Positions 33,478-42,141 of a stretch of DNA of 64,000 bases are shown here, piece after piece. Both the position numbers and the translations under genes were made by a program. Source of the DNA: Dokdonella sp. Lineage in GTDB: Bacteria > Pseudomonadota > Gammaproteobacteria > Xanthomonadales > Rhodanobacteraceae. The stretch lies in the NCBI RefSeq assembly GCF_019634775.1, contig NZ_JAHCAS010000001.1, positions 1,302,001-1,366,000 on the forward strand. Reading direction: 5' to 3'. Under the pieces are notes generated by a model. The model did no database searches. It was given only the letters and a program-made list of their open reading frames with translations, and was not told where the DNA came from. Numbering within the stretch: position 1 is the first letter of the stretch; every line of letters begins with the position of its first letter.

Positions 33478-34566
33478 ATGGCTGCGCTGATGTCGGATCG
33501 TCACCTGCGTGTGGGGCGGTCGAGCCGGCGCCGTTTCGTCGCCGACACCCTGCACGCCCTGCGCCTGCTCGGGCCGTTGTCGCGCCTGCGCCATGCCCTC
33601 GCCGGTGATCTGTGCATCGTCGCCTATCACCGCGTGCTCGACGTCGACGACGAGGATGCGTTCGACTTCGACCTCGACCTGGTCAGCGCCTCGCGCACGG
33701 GTTTCCGCGCGCAAATGCGTCTGCTGCGTGAACGCTTCAACCCGGTGCGTTTTGCCGACGTGGCCGCGGCGCTGGATGGCGGTCCGCCATTGCCGCCGCG
33801 TGCAGTTATCGTCACCTTCGACGACGGCTATGACGACAACTATCGCTGCGCGTTCCCGATCCTGCGTGAACTCGGCGTTCCGGCGATGTTCTTCGTTTCC
33901 ACCGGTCACATCGAAAGCGGTCTCGCCTATGCTTACGACTGGTTCGTGCACATGCTGCTCACGGTGCCCGTCCAGAACCTGCGCATCGATGAACTCGACC
34001 TCGACATCGACCTGCCGGAAACGCGCGTTCAGCGGCGCCTGCTCGGCGCGGCCGTGCTCGACCGCATGAAGGCAGTGCCGGCTGAGGTGCAGGGGGCGGT
34101 GATCGCCCGGCTCGAAGTGCAGTGGAACATCCCACGTGCGCGTGGCCACGCCGACTGCCGGCCGATGTCTTGGGATCAACTGCGCGAAATGCACGCAGCC
34201 GGCATGGAAGTCGGATCGCACGGCGTCTGGCACCACATGCTGGCACGCCTCGACGATGCGTCGATGCGGGCCGAAGTGATTGCCTCTCGGCAGGCGATCG
34301 GTGCGGCACTCGGCGCCCCGTGCGAGGTCATTTCCTATCCGGTCGGCGGCTTCGATGCCTATGACGGACAGGTGCTCGCAGCGGTACGCGAGGCAGGCTA
34401 TGCACTTGGTTGCAGCTACGTGTCCGGCACCAACAGGCTGCCACCCGCCGAACCGTTCGCGTTGCGCCGCCTTGCTGTCGAGCGGCATATGGACGAGGCC
34501 TGGTTCGCCGCGCTGGTTGGCCTGCCGGAAGCGTTCAGCTATCCATCGCGGCGACGCGTCGGTTGA
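33478..34566 (+). CDS. polysaccharide deacetylase family protein
   Basis: The 362-residue protein has a NodB-like domain: LCIVAYHRVLDVDDED, then AVIVTFDDGYDDNYRCAFPIL near 108 with the two metal-site Asp residues, GMEVGSHGVWHHMLARL near 240 with the His pair, and VISYPVGGFDAYD. No signal peptide is seen, so it acts in the cytoplasm or on the inner face of the membrane, perhaps on a lipid-linked sugar. Two nearby starts are possible, ATG 33478 and ATG 33490; neither has a strong ribosome-binding site. It begins the plus-strand block of polymerase, flippase, adenylate-forming enzyme and glycosyltransferase. It is a paralogue of the protein at 18356. Confidence 0.82.
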   Translation: MAALMSDRHLRVGRSSRRRFVADTLHALRLLGPLSRLRHALAGDLCIVAYHRVLDVDDEDAFDFDLDLVSASRTGFRAQMRLLRERFNPVRFADVAAALDGGPPLPPRAVIVTFDDGYDDNYRCAFPILRELGVPAMFFVSTGHIESGLAYAYDWFVHMLLTVPVQNLRIDELDLDIDLPETRVQRRLLGAAVLDRMKAVPAEVQGAVIARLEVQWNIPRARGHADCRPMSWDQLREMHAAGMEVGSHGVWHHMLARLDDASMRAEVIASRQAIGAALGAPCEVISYPVGGFDAYDGQVLAAVREAGYALGCSYVSGTNRLPPAEPFALRRLAVERHMDEAWFAALVGLPEAFSYPSRRRVG

Positions 34567-34579
34567 GTTGTCGCCGCGC

Positions 34580-35854
34580 ATGTACTTCTTCATCCTCGTC
34601 TACATCATCCTCGTCCTGATTCGCCCGCAGGATTACCCGGAATGGGCAGGATCGGGCATCCCGTTCCAGCCGATTGCGCTGGTTCTCGCCTTCCTGTGCT
34701 GGCTGCCGGCGCGCGACAAGGATCTGTCTGCACCACAGAATCTGCTACTGCCCGCCTTTCTGCTCGCCCAGATGGCCTCCCATCTCGTCAATGGCTGGGC
34801 GGGTGGTGCACTTGAGGAGCTGACCACGTTCGGTCCGGCCGTGCTCGCCTTCTTCGTGTTGAGCCACGTCGCAGCGGGGCGCGAACGCCTGCTGATGCTT
34901 CTGGCCGTATTCGCGCTGTGCGGCCTGGTACTCGCGGCGCACGGTATCGAGCAGGCCGAGCTTGGCGAGGGCTGGACCGGCATCGGCCTGTCGCAGGGCA
35001 CGCGCATCCAGTACGTCGGCATCTTCAACGATCCCAACGACCTCGGCATGCTGTTCCTGATTGTGCTGCCGATGGCCCTGTTCCTGTCGTCGCGCGGTGG
35101 CTGGGCTGGTCTAAGGCGCCTGTTTTGGTGGGGCGCGGCGGCCGCGATCGTGTATGCGGTCTATCTGACCGCCTCGCGCGGGGCCGCGGTTGCACTGCTG
35201 GTGGTGACCGGCGTCTGGGTCTGGAGGCGCCGCGGTATCGTCTGGGCCGGTGTCATCGGCGTGGCAGCACTCGCTGCACTGGTGGCCTTGCCATCGCGCC
35301 TTGGCGAGCTCGATGCCGGTGAATCCTCCGCGGCTGGACGCGTCGACGCCTGGTACACCGGCTTGGAGATGTTCCTCTCGCATCCGTTGTTCGGCATCGG
35401 CCCGGGCCTTTTCGCCGACAACAACGCCAACCTGACCGCACACAACTCGTTCGTGCTGGTGATCGCCGAGATGGGCATTGTCGGCTACGTGATCTGGTTG
35501 GCCTTCCTTGGCTACGGCCTGATGATGTCCCTGGCCGTGCTGCGCCATTCGCCGCAACCCAGCGACGATGCGCGCGTGACGGCTGAATGGAAATCCGAAC
35601 GCGCGCTGGCGATGACCATGCTGCTGTCCCAGGTCGGTTATCTCGCTACTGCGTTCTTCCTCAGTCGCAGCTACGTGATCCTGCTGTATCTTCTCGCCGC
35701 AGTGGTCGTCGGCTGGTACACCGGCATGCGTCGCCGCTGGCCCGGTCTTCCGACCTTTTCCCTCGCGCGTGACCTCGTGCGTTGGCCCGCGTTGGCGGTG
35801 GCGAGCATCGTCGGCCTCTACATCATTGTGAAGCTCCTGCTGGCGACCTCATGA
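34580..35854 (+). CDS. O-antigen ligase/polymerase family protein (Wzy-like)
   Basis: The 424-residue inner-membrane protein has about 11-12 transmembrane helices. The central periplasmic loop region shows YLTASRGAAVALLVVTG, the Ser-Arg-Gly pattern of the Wzy/WaaL family, and HPLFGIGPGLF followed by TAHNSFVLVIAEMGIVGYV, the usual C-terminal motif with the His-Asn-Ser stretch. It should polymerise repeat units or ligate the glycan on the periplasmic face. Its opening (YFFILVYIILVLIRPQDYPEW) resembles the exosortase A-associated putative ligase group TIGR03097. It lies 13 bases after the deacetylase gene and overlaps the flippase start by four bases (ATGA). Confidence 0.88.
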   Translation: MYFFILVYIILVLIRPQDYPEWAGSGIPFQPIALVLAFLCWLPARDKDLSAPQNLLLPAFLLAQMASHLVNGWAGGALEELTTFGPAVLAFFVLSHVAAGRERLLMLLAVFALCGLVLAAHGIEQAELGEGWTGIGLSQGTRIQYVGIFNDPNDLGMLFLIVLPMALFLSSRGGWAGLRRLFWWGAAAAIVYAVYLTASRGAAVALLVVTGVWVWRRRGIVWAGVIGVAALAALVALPSRLGELDAGESSAAGRVDAWYTGLEMFLSHPLFGIGPGLFADNNANLTAHNSFVLVIAEMGIVGYVIWLAFLGYGLMMSLAVLRHSPQPSDDARVTAEWKSERALAMTMLLSQVGYLATAFFLSRSYVILLYLLAAVVVGWYTGMRRRWPGLPTFSLARDLVRWPALAVASIVGLYIIVKLLLATS

Positions 35855-37407
35855 ATACCCGCTCCAAGGCGCTGCGCAACACCCTGTTCTCGACGATCGG
35901 CATCTATACCGAGTACGTGCTCGGTATGCTGACGTCGATCTTCATTGCGCGCCATCTCGGCCCGGCTGATTTTGGCACTTACAGCGCGATCATCTGGCTG
36001 GTCGCTATGGGCGTTGCCATGACCAATTCGGGAACGGCGAGCGCGGTCATCAAGTTCGTCGCCGAACTTCGTGGCGGTGGGCAAGAAGAGCTGATCAAGC
36101 CGACGATAGCCTATCTGCGTCGTGCGCAACGTGGCTTCCTGTTCGTCGTGCTGGCGGCCGGCGCTGTACTGTTCGGTCTCGCAGGCGGGCACTTTGCACC
36201 AGGATTCAACCACCTTCTGTTGTACGCGTTCTTCGTCATCGCGATCGCCTTGCGCGCACAGTACATGCTCAACATCGGCGTGGCCAAAGGTTTCGAGGAT
36301 TTTCGCGCGACCGCGGTCATCGCGCTGGTGGCGACGCCGTTGAACCTTGCTATGGTCGTCTTCGCCTGGTGGCTCGACGCGGAGGTCATGGCCTTGCTTG
36401 TCGTGTTCCTCGTTTCGAGCTTGGTGTTCTGGGGGATGTCGCACTCCCGCACGCGGCCGCTGATTCCGTCGGCACCGGCCGGGGTGATACTGCCGCAGGA
36501 GCTGCTGCGCCGCCTGCGTCGCCACATGCGACTGGTCGCGGTGACCGTCACGGTCGGCTTCCTCGTCGCCAGCGAGGTCGAAGTGTTCTTCCTCAACCTG
36601 TATTCCGATGCGGCGGCCGCTGGCCAGTTCAAGGTCGCCTACCAGCTCGCCGCGGGGGCGGCGATGCTCGTGCCGGGAGTGATCGGTGCGCTGCTGCTGC
36701 CGATGATGGCAAACGCCTTGAGTCGGGGGCGCGACATCGCCGCGCGCCGCTTCGTCGCCTCGACCAGCTACCTGATGCTGCTGGCTGCACCACTCGCAGC
36801 GTTCGGCGCGGTGTTCAGCGGGCCGATCATCGTGCTCATGTACGGCCAGGCCTACGCACCGGCGATCCCGGTATTCGCTGTCTGTCTCGCCGCATGCGCA
36901 TTGACGACGGCATCGCAAGGCGGTTCGAGCCTGCTCGTCAGCGCGGATCGCCAGGGCACGATCCTTGCCCTCGTGGTTGCCTGCGGCGTGCTCAAGATCG
37001 CCCTCGACGTGGTGCTGATCCGCGCGTGGGGACTGCGTGGCGCGACCGTGGCCTATCTCGCCGTCGCCATCGTCAACGCTGCCGCGATCTTCGTCCTCGC
37101 GATCCGCTCGGTCGGCATGTCGCTGGAGTGGTGGCGCTTGTTGCGCATCCTCGCTGCCGCCGTGATTTCTGCGGCGATGCTGGTGCCGCTGCTCGGCCAC
37201 TGGCGACCCCTGCCGACCTTACTCGTCGCGGGTTCGCTGATGGCCGCCATCTATGCATTGCTGAGCCTCGTGCTGCGCTGCTGGAGCAGCGGCGACATCG
37301 AACACCTGACACAGTTGCATCAGCGCTATGCACGCGGCCGTCCACGGGCGCTCGCGCGCCTGCTCGCCTGGTCGGGGCGCGAGCCGACCAATCAGGGTGT
37401 GCCATGA
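35851..37407 (+). CDS. polysaccharide flippase (Wzx/MATE-like, oligosaccharide exporter)
   Basis: The 518-residue inner-membrane protein has 12-14 predicted transmembrane helices of the MOP superfamily. Residues 1-60 show the family start (NTLFSTIGIYTEYVLGMLTSIFIARHLGPADFG), and helix pairs repeat through the chain, with MLVPGVIGALLLPMMANALSRG and PIIVLMYGQAYAPAIPVFAV in the C-terminal half. It should move lipid-linked repeat units across the inner membrane to the polymerase. Its ATG overlaps the polymerase stop, and its stop overlaps the next ATG, so three genes are translationally coupled. The C-terminal 30 residues are basic and cytoplasmic. Confidence 0.9.
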   Translation: MNTRSKALRNTLFSTIGIYTEYVLGMLTSIFIARHLGPADFGTYSAIIWLVAMGVAMTNSGTASAVIKFVAELRGGGQEELIKPTIAYLRRAQRGFLFVVLAAGAVLFGLAGGHFAPGFNHLLLYAFFVIAIALRAQYMLNIGVAKGFEDFRATAVIALVATPLNLAMVVFAWWLDAEVMALLVVFLVSSLVFWGMSHSRTRPLIPSAPAGVILPQELLRRLRRHMRLVAVTVTVGFLVASEVEVFFLNLYSDAAAAGQFKVAYQLAAGAAMLVPGVIGALLLPMMANALSRGRDIAARRFVASTSYLMLLAAPLAAFGAVFSGPIIVLMYGQAYAPAIPVFAVCLAACALTTASQGGSSLLVSADRQGTILALVVACGVLKIALDVVLIRAWGLRGATVAYLAVAIVNAAAIFVLAIRSVGMSLEWWRLLRILAAAVISAAMLVPLLGHWRPLPTLLVAGSLMAAIYALLSLVLRCWSSGDIEHLTQLHQRYARGRPRALARLLAWSGREPTNQGVP

Positions 37408-38759
37408 GCAGCGTGTACGAAGGCCTGTTTCGTCATGTCTTGTTCCCGCTCTACGAGAGCGTACTGCGCCGACGCAGCACCCTGGCCTACCTGGCCGAGG
37501 CCGAGCGCAACCAGTGGCTCTCGGCCGACGAGCTGGGGGCATTGCGCTGGAAGAAGCTCGAGCGCCTGCTGGCGCATTGCTGGGAGGAGGTCCCGTACTA
37601 TCGGCGCCGCTGGCGCGAACTCGGGCTCGAGCCGGGCGATATCCGCGACGAGGCCGCGTTCGCGCGTCTGCCGGTGCTCGGCAAAGAGGAGATCCGCGCA
37701 AATTTCGACGACCTGCACGCCCGTTCCTGGCGCGGGTGCCTGAGTTACAAGACGACCGGTGGCTCGACCGGGGAGCCACTGCGGTTCGGCTACACGCGCG
37801 AGAGCTACGAAAGGCGTATCGCGGCGATGTGGCGTGGCTATTCCTGGGCGGGTGCACGCATGGGGCGGCGCACGCTGTATCTGTGGGGCGCGCCGATCAC
37901 TCACGCGTCGGCGCGACGGGCATGGAAGGACCGCCTCTACCACGCAGCGTTCAATCGTCACATGCTCAACGCGTTCCTCATGAGTGCAGACAACCTGCCC
38001 GAGTACGCGGCGGCGATCGAACGTTCGCGACCCGAAATCATCGTCGGCTACGTCGGTCCACTCGTCCGTCTTGCCGAATGGCTGCGCGCACAGGGTCGCA
38101 AGCCGCATCGTCCACACGCCGTGCTCGGTGCCGCCGAGGCCCTGCATGCGCCGCAGCGTGCCCTGCTCGAGGAAGTATTCGGAGCGCCCGTCTACGATAC
38201 GTACGGCTGCCGCGAGTTCATGCTTATCGCGAGCGAATGCGCACATCGAGAAGGCCTGCACACGACGGCGGACCACCTGCACGTCGAACTGGCCAACCTG
38301 CAAGCCCGCCATGCGGGTGGCGAATCAGGCGATGTCATCGTCACCGACTTGCACAACTTCGGCATGCCGCTGCTGCGCTACGCCAACGGCGACATGGCGA
38401 CGCCATCGCGACGAACCTGCGCCTGCGGACGAGGCCTGCCCCTGCTCGAGCGCATCGACGGACGCCGGCTTGATACCTTGCGCACGCCGGCTGGTCATCT
38501 GCTGCCTGGCGAATACATCGTGTATGCATTCCTGGATGTGCTTTCGGTCAAGCGCTACCAGGTCGTGCAGCGTGAATCGGACGCGCTCGACATTCGGCTT
38601 GTGCCGGGCGATGGATTCGGTGAGGCGACGCTCGAGCAGATCCGCAGGCTGCTTGAAAACGTGATCGGCGAGTCGATGAAATTGCGCTTCCATGTCGTCG
38701 ACGACATCCCGGCCAGTGCGAGCGGCAAGTACCGCGTCGCCATCTGCGAACTGCGGTGA
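37404..38759 (+). CDS. phenylacetate-CoA ligase-like adenylate-forming enzyme (CapK family)
   Basis: The 451-residue protein belongs to the PaaK/CapK branch of adenylate-forming enzymes. CLSYKTTGGSTGEPLRFGY near 118 is the ATP P-loop, YDTYGCREFMLIASEC near 270 the second core motif, and the C-terminal domain ends with DIPASASGKYR carrying the expected catalytic lysine. Homologues are regular members of capsule and exopolysaccharide loci, where they probably activate an acyl group or amino acid destined for the glycan. A second, different ligase with an ACP is encoded at 21485, so two acylation routes may exist. Coupled by overlapping codons to the flippase. Confidence 0.87.
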   Translation: MSSVYEGLFRHVLFPLYESVLRRRSTLAYLAEAERNQWLSADELGALRWKKLERLLAHCWEEVPYYRRRWRELGLEPGDIRDEAAFARLPVLGKEEIRANFDDLHARSWRGCLSYKTTGGSTGEPLRFGYTRESYERRIAAMWRGYSWAGARMGRRTLYLWGAPITHASARRAWKDRLYHAAFNRHMLNAFLMSADNLPEYAAAIERSRPEIIVGYVGPLVRLAEWLRAQGRKPHRPHAVLGAAEALHAPQRALLEEVFGAPVYDTYGCREFMLIASECAHREGLHTTADHLHVELANLQARHAGGESGDVIVTDLHNFGMPLLRYANGDMATPSRRTCACGRGLPLLERIDGRRLDTLRTPAGHLLPGEYIVYAFLDVLSVKRYQVVQRESDALDIRLVPGDGFGEATLEQIRRLLENVIGESMKLRFHVVDDIPASASGKYRVAICELR

Positions 38760-38772
38760 GGTGCTGCGGCGC

Positions 38773-39876
38773 ATGAAGATCATTCACGTCGTCGAAAATC
38801 TCGAGCGCGGGGGCCTCGAGCGCGCCGTGATCGATCTCGCCACCGCCCAGGTTGCACGCGGTGATCACGTGCGGATCGTCTGCCTGTTCGAACGTGGCCA
38901 GCTCGCTGACGAGGCCGAGGCGCACGGCGCGCCGGTACACGCCTGCGGCAAGCGCGGCGGCCTCGAACTCGGCGTGCTATGGCGCCTGCGCAGGCATCTG
39001 CGCGGAGCGCATGTCCTGCATACACACAATGCCACCGCGCACTACCATGCCATGGCTGCTGCCGCCGGCCTGGGTCTGCGCTGTCGCGTCAACACGCGCC
39101 ACGGCATGGGCGCGCTGGATACGGCGAGCCGGCGCGAGAGGTTGTTTCGGCGAACGATGCCATACACCGACGCGGTGGCGACGGTCTGCGAGGCGGCGCG
39201 GATCGATCTCGAACGCAGCGGCGCGTTGCCCGGATCGAAGCTCGTGGCGGTGCCCAACGGTATTCGCGTCGAGCGTTTCGCGGCACGTTCCTACGAGGCG
39301 CGTGCGGCTCTGCTCGACACGCTCGGGCTCAGCAACGGCACTCGCTTGATCGGTACGGTCGGGCGGCTCAACCCGGTCAAGGACCATGTGGGTCTGATCC
39401 ATGCCTTTGCGGACATGCGGGCGGATGGTGTCGATGCAGCCCTCGTCATCGCTGGCGACGGCGCCCTGCGCGGTGAGCTCGCGGCGCTGATCGCCGAGCG
39501 ACGGCTTGAAGATCGCGTGTTCCTGCTCGGTGACCGCAGCGATGTCGATGTCCTGCTGCGCGGCTTGGATGTGTTTGTCCTGCCGTCCATGACCGAGGGC
39601 TACTCGATCGCCCTGCTCGAGGCCTGTGCAAGCGCGCTGCCGATTGTGGCAACGATGGTTGGTGGCAATGGTGAGATCGTGCGTGACGGCGTCAACGGCC
39701 TGCTCGTGCCACCGGGAGACCGACCTGCGCTTGCACGGGCACTGGTGCGCCTGCTCGGAGATGTCTCCTTCGCCACTAGGCTCGGTGCAGCGGGCCGGAC
39801 TTGGGCGCTCGCCGACGCGTCGGTCGCTACCATGGCTCAACGTTATGACGCGCTGTATGCGTCGGTACGCCGCTGA
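38773..39876 (+). CDS. glycosyltransferase family 4 (TIGR03088-like, XrtA-system type)
   Basis: The 367-residue GT-B protein starts MKIIHVVENLERGGLERAVI, the glycine-rich loop of family 4. HTHNATAHYHAMAAA near 85 and VNTRHGMGALDTASRRERLF follow. The C-terminal half shows LIGTVGRLNPVKDHVGLIHA near 190 and LPSMTEGYSIALLEACASALPIVAT near 275 with the E-x7-E donor site. Sequence layout resembles the PEP-CTERM-associated group TIGR03088. It is the last gene of the coupled block that begins with the deacetylase at 33478. A large dispersed repeat starts 7 bases after its stop. Confidence 0.88.
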   Translation: MKIIHVVENLERGGLERAVIDLATAQVARGDHVRIVCLFERGQLADEAEAHGAPVHACGKRGGLELGVLWRLRRHLRGAHVLHTHNATAHYHAMAAAAGLGLRCRVNTRHGMGALDTASRRERLFRRTMPYTDAVATVCEAARIDLERSGALPGSKLVAVPNGIRVERFAARSYEARAALLDTLGLSNGTRLIGTVGRLNPVKDHVGLIHAFADMRADGVDAALVIAGDGALRGELAALIAERRLEDRVFLLGDRSDVDVLLRGLDVFVLPSMTEGYSIALLEACASALPIVATMVGGNGEIVRDGVNGLLVPPGDRPALARALVRLLGDVSFATRLGAAGRTWALADASVATMAQRYDALYASVRR

Positions 39877-39882
39877 GGGATG

Positions 39883-40163
39883 CTCGGATCGATCCCGCAG
39901 TGGCGTCATGACATCGGCAAGGTTCGCAGCGGGATGGGCGTGACGAAGTGCAGACTGGTTGCCTGGACGAGCCGCGCACGCCGCGCTGCAGGCCTTGCGG
40001 ATGTCACCGCGTCTTTGGGAATCAAGAGGTTGGGGCCGTCCTGTGCGGGCGCGGCTCGGCCTTGCGCCGGTTCGACAGACGGGCAGTCTGTCTTCGCCAT
40101 CGCGCCTTGACCTGCGCCCGCACAGGTCAGTGACGCCGTTGTGGGGTTGATCAGGGCATCCCT
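39883..40163. repeat. dispersed repeat, long copy (281 bases)
   Basis: The left end (TGGCGTCATGACATCGGCAA then GGTTCGCAGCG, 39901-39931) and right end (GGGCAGTCTGTCTTCGCCAT through GGTTGATCAGGGCATCCCTG, 40081-40163) are both clearly repeated at 54989-55147. In this copy about 150 bases separate the ends, against about 20 in the other. No open frame is credible. It fills most of the 414-base gap between two plus-strand genes, with a possible sigma-54 promoter after it. Confidence 0.75.
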
Positions 40164-40213
40164 GCGACGATGCGCCATCGATGCCGGGTATCCTGCACCA
40201 GCGGTTGAGGGGG

Positions 40214-40229
40214 CGGCACGTGGTCGGCA
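40214..40229 (+). promoter_or_regulatory. possible sigma-54 promoter before the small deacetylase gene
   Basis: CGGCACGTGGTCGGCA has the invariant GG and GC ten bases apart and shares GGCACGTG with the strong site at 14515. The -12 element (CGGCA instead of TTGCA) is weak. Transcription would begin near 40240, about 50 bases before the ATG at 40291. Confidence 0.4.
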
Positions 40230-40290
40230 GACTGGGTGATGACGGGGCGACGCGTGCAGGGGATCGCGGTGCCAACAACGGAGGAGAGCG

Positions 40291-40923
40291 ATGAATCCCA
40301 GGCCGAGGAAGATCCTGCTGCTGCGCTGGCTGCCGGGGCGCCTCATGCTGACCAGGGCCCCGGCGACTGGCCAGTCCCTGTACCTGACCTTCGACGATGG
40401 CCCAAATCCCGGGCATACCCCAGCGGTGCTCGACCTGCTCGCACGTTACAAGGCGAAGGCGACGTTCTTTGTGCTCGGCAGCCAGGCCGAGCGGAATCCC
40501 GGGCTCATGCAGCGCATCGCCGACGAGGGGCATGCCTTCGGCAACCACTCCTGGGATCATCCATCGTTCCTGCGGATTCCACCGGCGGAGCAGTGCGAGC
40601 AGATCGAGCGCACTGATCGCGTGATCGGTGCGTACAACGGCGGTCGACCGATCTCCTTCCGGCCGCCATCCGGACGCTTTCCTCCAACCTTGTTGCTGCG
40701 TTTCCTGCGCCAGCGCCGGCGCATGGCCTACTGGTCCTACGATAGCCTGGACTACCGTCGCGAACCGCTCGAGCGCATGCTGGCGACGATCCGTGCACAG
40801 CCACCCGTTGCCGGTGACGTCGTGCTGATGCACGACGACAGCGACCTGACCACTCAGGCGCTCGCCGCCCTGCTGCCCGAATGGTGCGCCGCAGGCTTCG
40901 CGCTGCGCGCGCTGCCCGATTGA
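40291..40923 (+). CDS. NodB-type polysaccharide deacetylase (carbohydrate esterase 4)
   Basis: The 210-residue protein is nearly all catalytic domain. LYLTFDDGPNPGHTPAVLDLL near 30-50 contains motif 1 with the catalytic and metal-binding Asp pair. ATFFVLGSQAERNPGLM follows, and HAFGNHSWDHPSFL near 83 is motif 2 with His-x3-His. FRPPSGRFPP is motif 3 and YDSLDYR with VVLMHDDSDLT are motifs 4 and 5. It should remove N-acetyl groups from an amino-sugar polymer. GGAGGAGAG before the ATG is a strong ribosome-binding site. No signal peptide is evident, although the N-terminus is basic and hydrophobic. It heads the three-gene block ending with the glycosyltransferase at 42138. Confidence 0.9.
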   Translation: MNPRPRKILLLRWLPGRLMLTRAPATGQSLYLTFDDGPNPGHTPAVLDLLARYKAKATFFVLGSQAERNPGLMQRIADEGHAFGNHSWDHPSFLRIPPAEQCEQIERTDRVIGAYNGGRPISFRPPSGRFPPTLLLRFLRQRRRMAYWSYDSLDYRREPLERMLATIRAQPPVAGDVVLMHDDSDLTTQALAALLPEWCAAGFALRALPD

Positions 40924-40956
40924 ATCCGTGCCGATGACAAACAAGGTGCATTGCCG

Positions 40957-42141
40957 ATGAACCTGCTGCTGGTCACCGTCGTGACCATCCTCGTGCTCGG
41001 CCTGGCCGGCACCGTCGCACTGTGGCTGGCCGTGCGCTCGCGCAACATGCATATCTGGTTGGGTGATTACTTCAGGCGCCCCGCGCGCCCGAGGGTGACT
41101 GAACCCACCCACGTCATGTTCTGCTTCGTCGACCACTACGAGCCGATGTGGGGCAAGGCTGACCTGGAGACCCAGCGTCGCCGCGTCGATCGCTGGTGTC
41201 GCGACTACCGGGCGATGGCCGGTCGCCACCGCGATGCCGATGGCCGCCACCCGCAGCATGGATTCTTCTATCCGGAAGAAGAGTATGTCGAGGAACACCT
41301 CGACAAGATTGCCGCGCTGTGCGCCGATGGCTTCGGCGAGATCGAGATCCACCTGCACCACGACAACGACACGGCGGAGAACTTTGCTGCCTCGATGCGA
41401 CGCTTCTGCACGACGCTGCATGAGCGCCACGGCGCGCTGTCGCGAGATCCGCGCAGCGGAGAAATCGCGTTCGCGTTCATCCATGGCAATTGGTCGCTCG
41501 ACAACTCGCGCGCGGACGGTCGCTGGTGTGGAATCAACAACGAACTCGTCTTGCTGCGTGAACTCGGCTGCTACGCCGACTTCACCCTGCCGTCGGCGCC
41601 GAGCGACACCCAGACCAGCATGATCAACTCGATCTACTATGCCACCGACGATCCGCAGCGACCGAAATCGCACGACCGTGGTGCACCAGTGCGCGTGTGC
41701 GGAGTGCCGGAGGGCGACCTCATGATCGTGCAGGGTCCGCTCGGGCTGAACTGGCGCGAGCGCCGTTTCGGCCTGGTGCCACGAATCGAGAATGCCGACG
41801 TGCGCAGGTCGTGCCCACCTACTCCGGCTCGTGTCGACGCTTGGGTGAAGACCGGCATCCACGTCGAAGGCCGCCCGGAATGGGTGTTCGTCAAGGTCCA
41901 CACGCACGGCACCCAGGAGCGTGACATCGATACCCTGCTCGGGCCGGCGATAGATGCCATGCACGATCATCTCGAGCGTGTTTACAACGATGGCACGAAC
42001 TACATCTTGCACTACGTGACCGCGCGCGAGGTCTACAACATCGTCAAGGCCGCCGAAGCCGGCAAGTGCGGCAACCCGAACGACTGGCGCGACTACATCC
42101 TGCCGCCACCGCCGCATCGCACATCGCGGGCTGACGCTTGA
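40957..42141 (+). CDS. membrane-anchored protein of unknown function, possible deacetylase-fold enzyme
   Basis: I do not recognise this 394-residue protein with confidence. Residues 1-28 form one transmembrane helix, with most of the chain after it. Several histidine- and aspartate-rich strands stand out: VMFCFVDHYEPMWGK near 50, GEIEIHLHHDNDTAEN near 128, IAFAFIHGNWSLDNSR near 168 and WVFVKVHTHGTQ near 310. Their spacing is like the motifs of metal-dependent polysaccharide deacetylases, so a distant member of that fold is possible. It lies between a true deacetylase (33 bases before) and a glycosyltransferase (4-base overlap), consistent with a role in glycan synthesis. An upstream TTG at 40951 is a less likely start. 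Confidence 0.75.
   Translation: MNLLLVTVVTILVLGLAGTVALWLAVRSRNMHIWLGDYFRRPARPRVTEPTHVMFCFVDHYEPMWGKADLETQRRRVDRWCRDYRAMAGRHRDADGRHPQHGFFYPEEEYVEEHLDKIAALCADGFGEIEIHLHHDNDTAENFAASMRRFCTTLHERHGALSRDPRSGEIAFAFIHGNWSLDNSRADGRWCGINNELVLLRELGCYADFTLPSAPSDTQTSMINSIYYATDDPQRPKSHDRGAPVRVCGVPEGDLMIVQGPLGLNWRERRFGLVPRIENADVRRSCPPTPARVDAWVKTGIHVEGRPEWVFVKVHTHGTQERDIDTLLGPAIDAMHDHLERVYNDGTNYILHYVTAREVYNIVKAAEAGKCGNPNDWRDYILPPPPHRTSRADA

Noticed and set aside
38977..42117. Open frame of more than 1000 codons on the minus strand, and similar long antisense frames over glmS, the P-type ATPase, acetate kinase/PhoX and glmU/atpD
   Set aside because: They are antisense to well-recognised genes, have the low-complexity Arg/His/Asp/Gly-rich composition typical of antisense frames in high-GC DNA, and show no domain.
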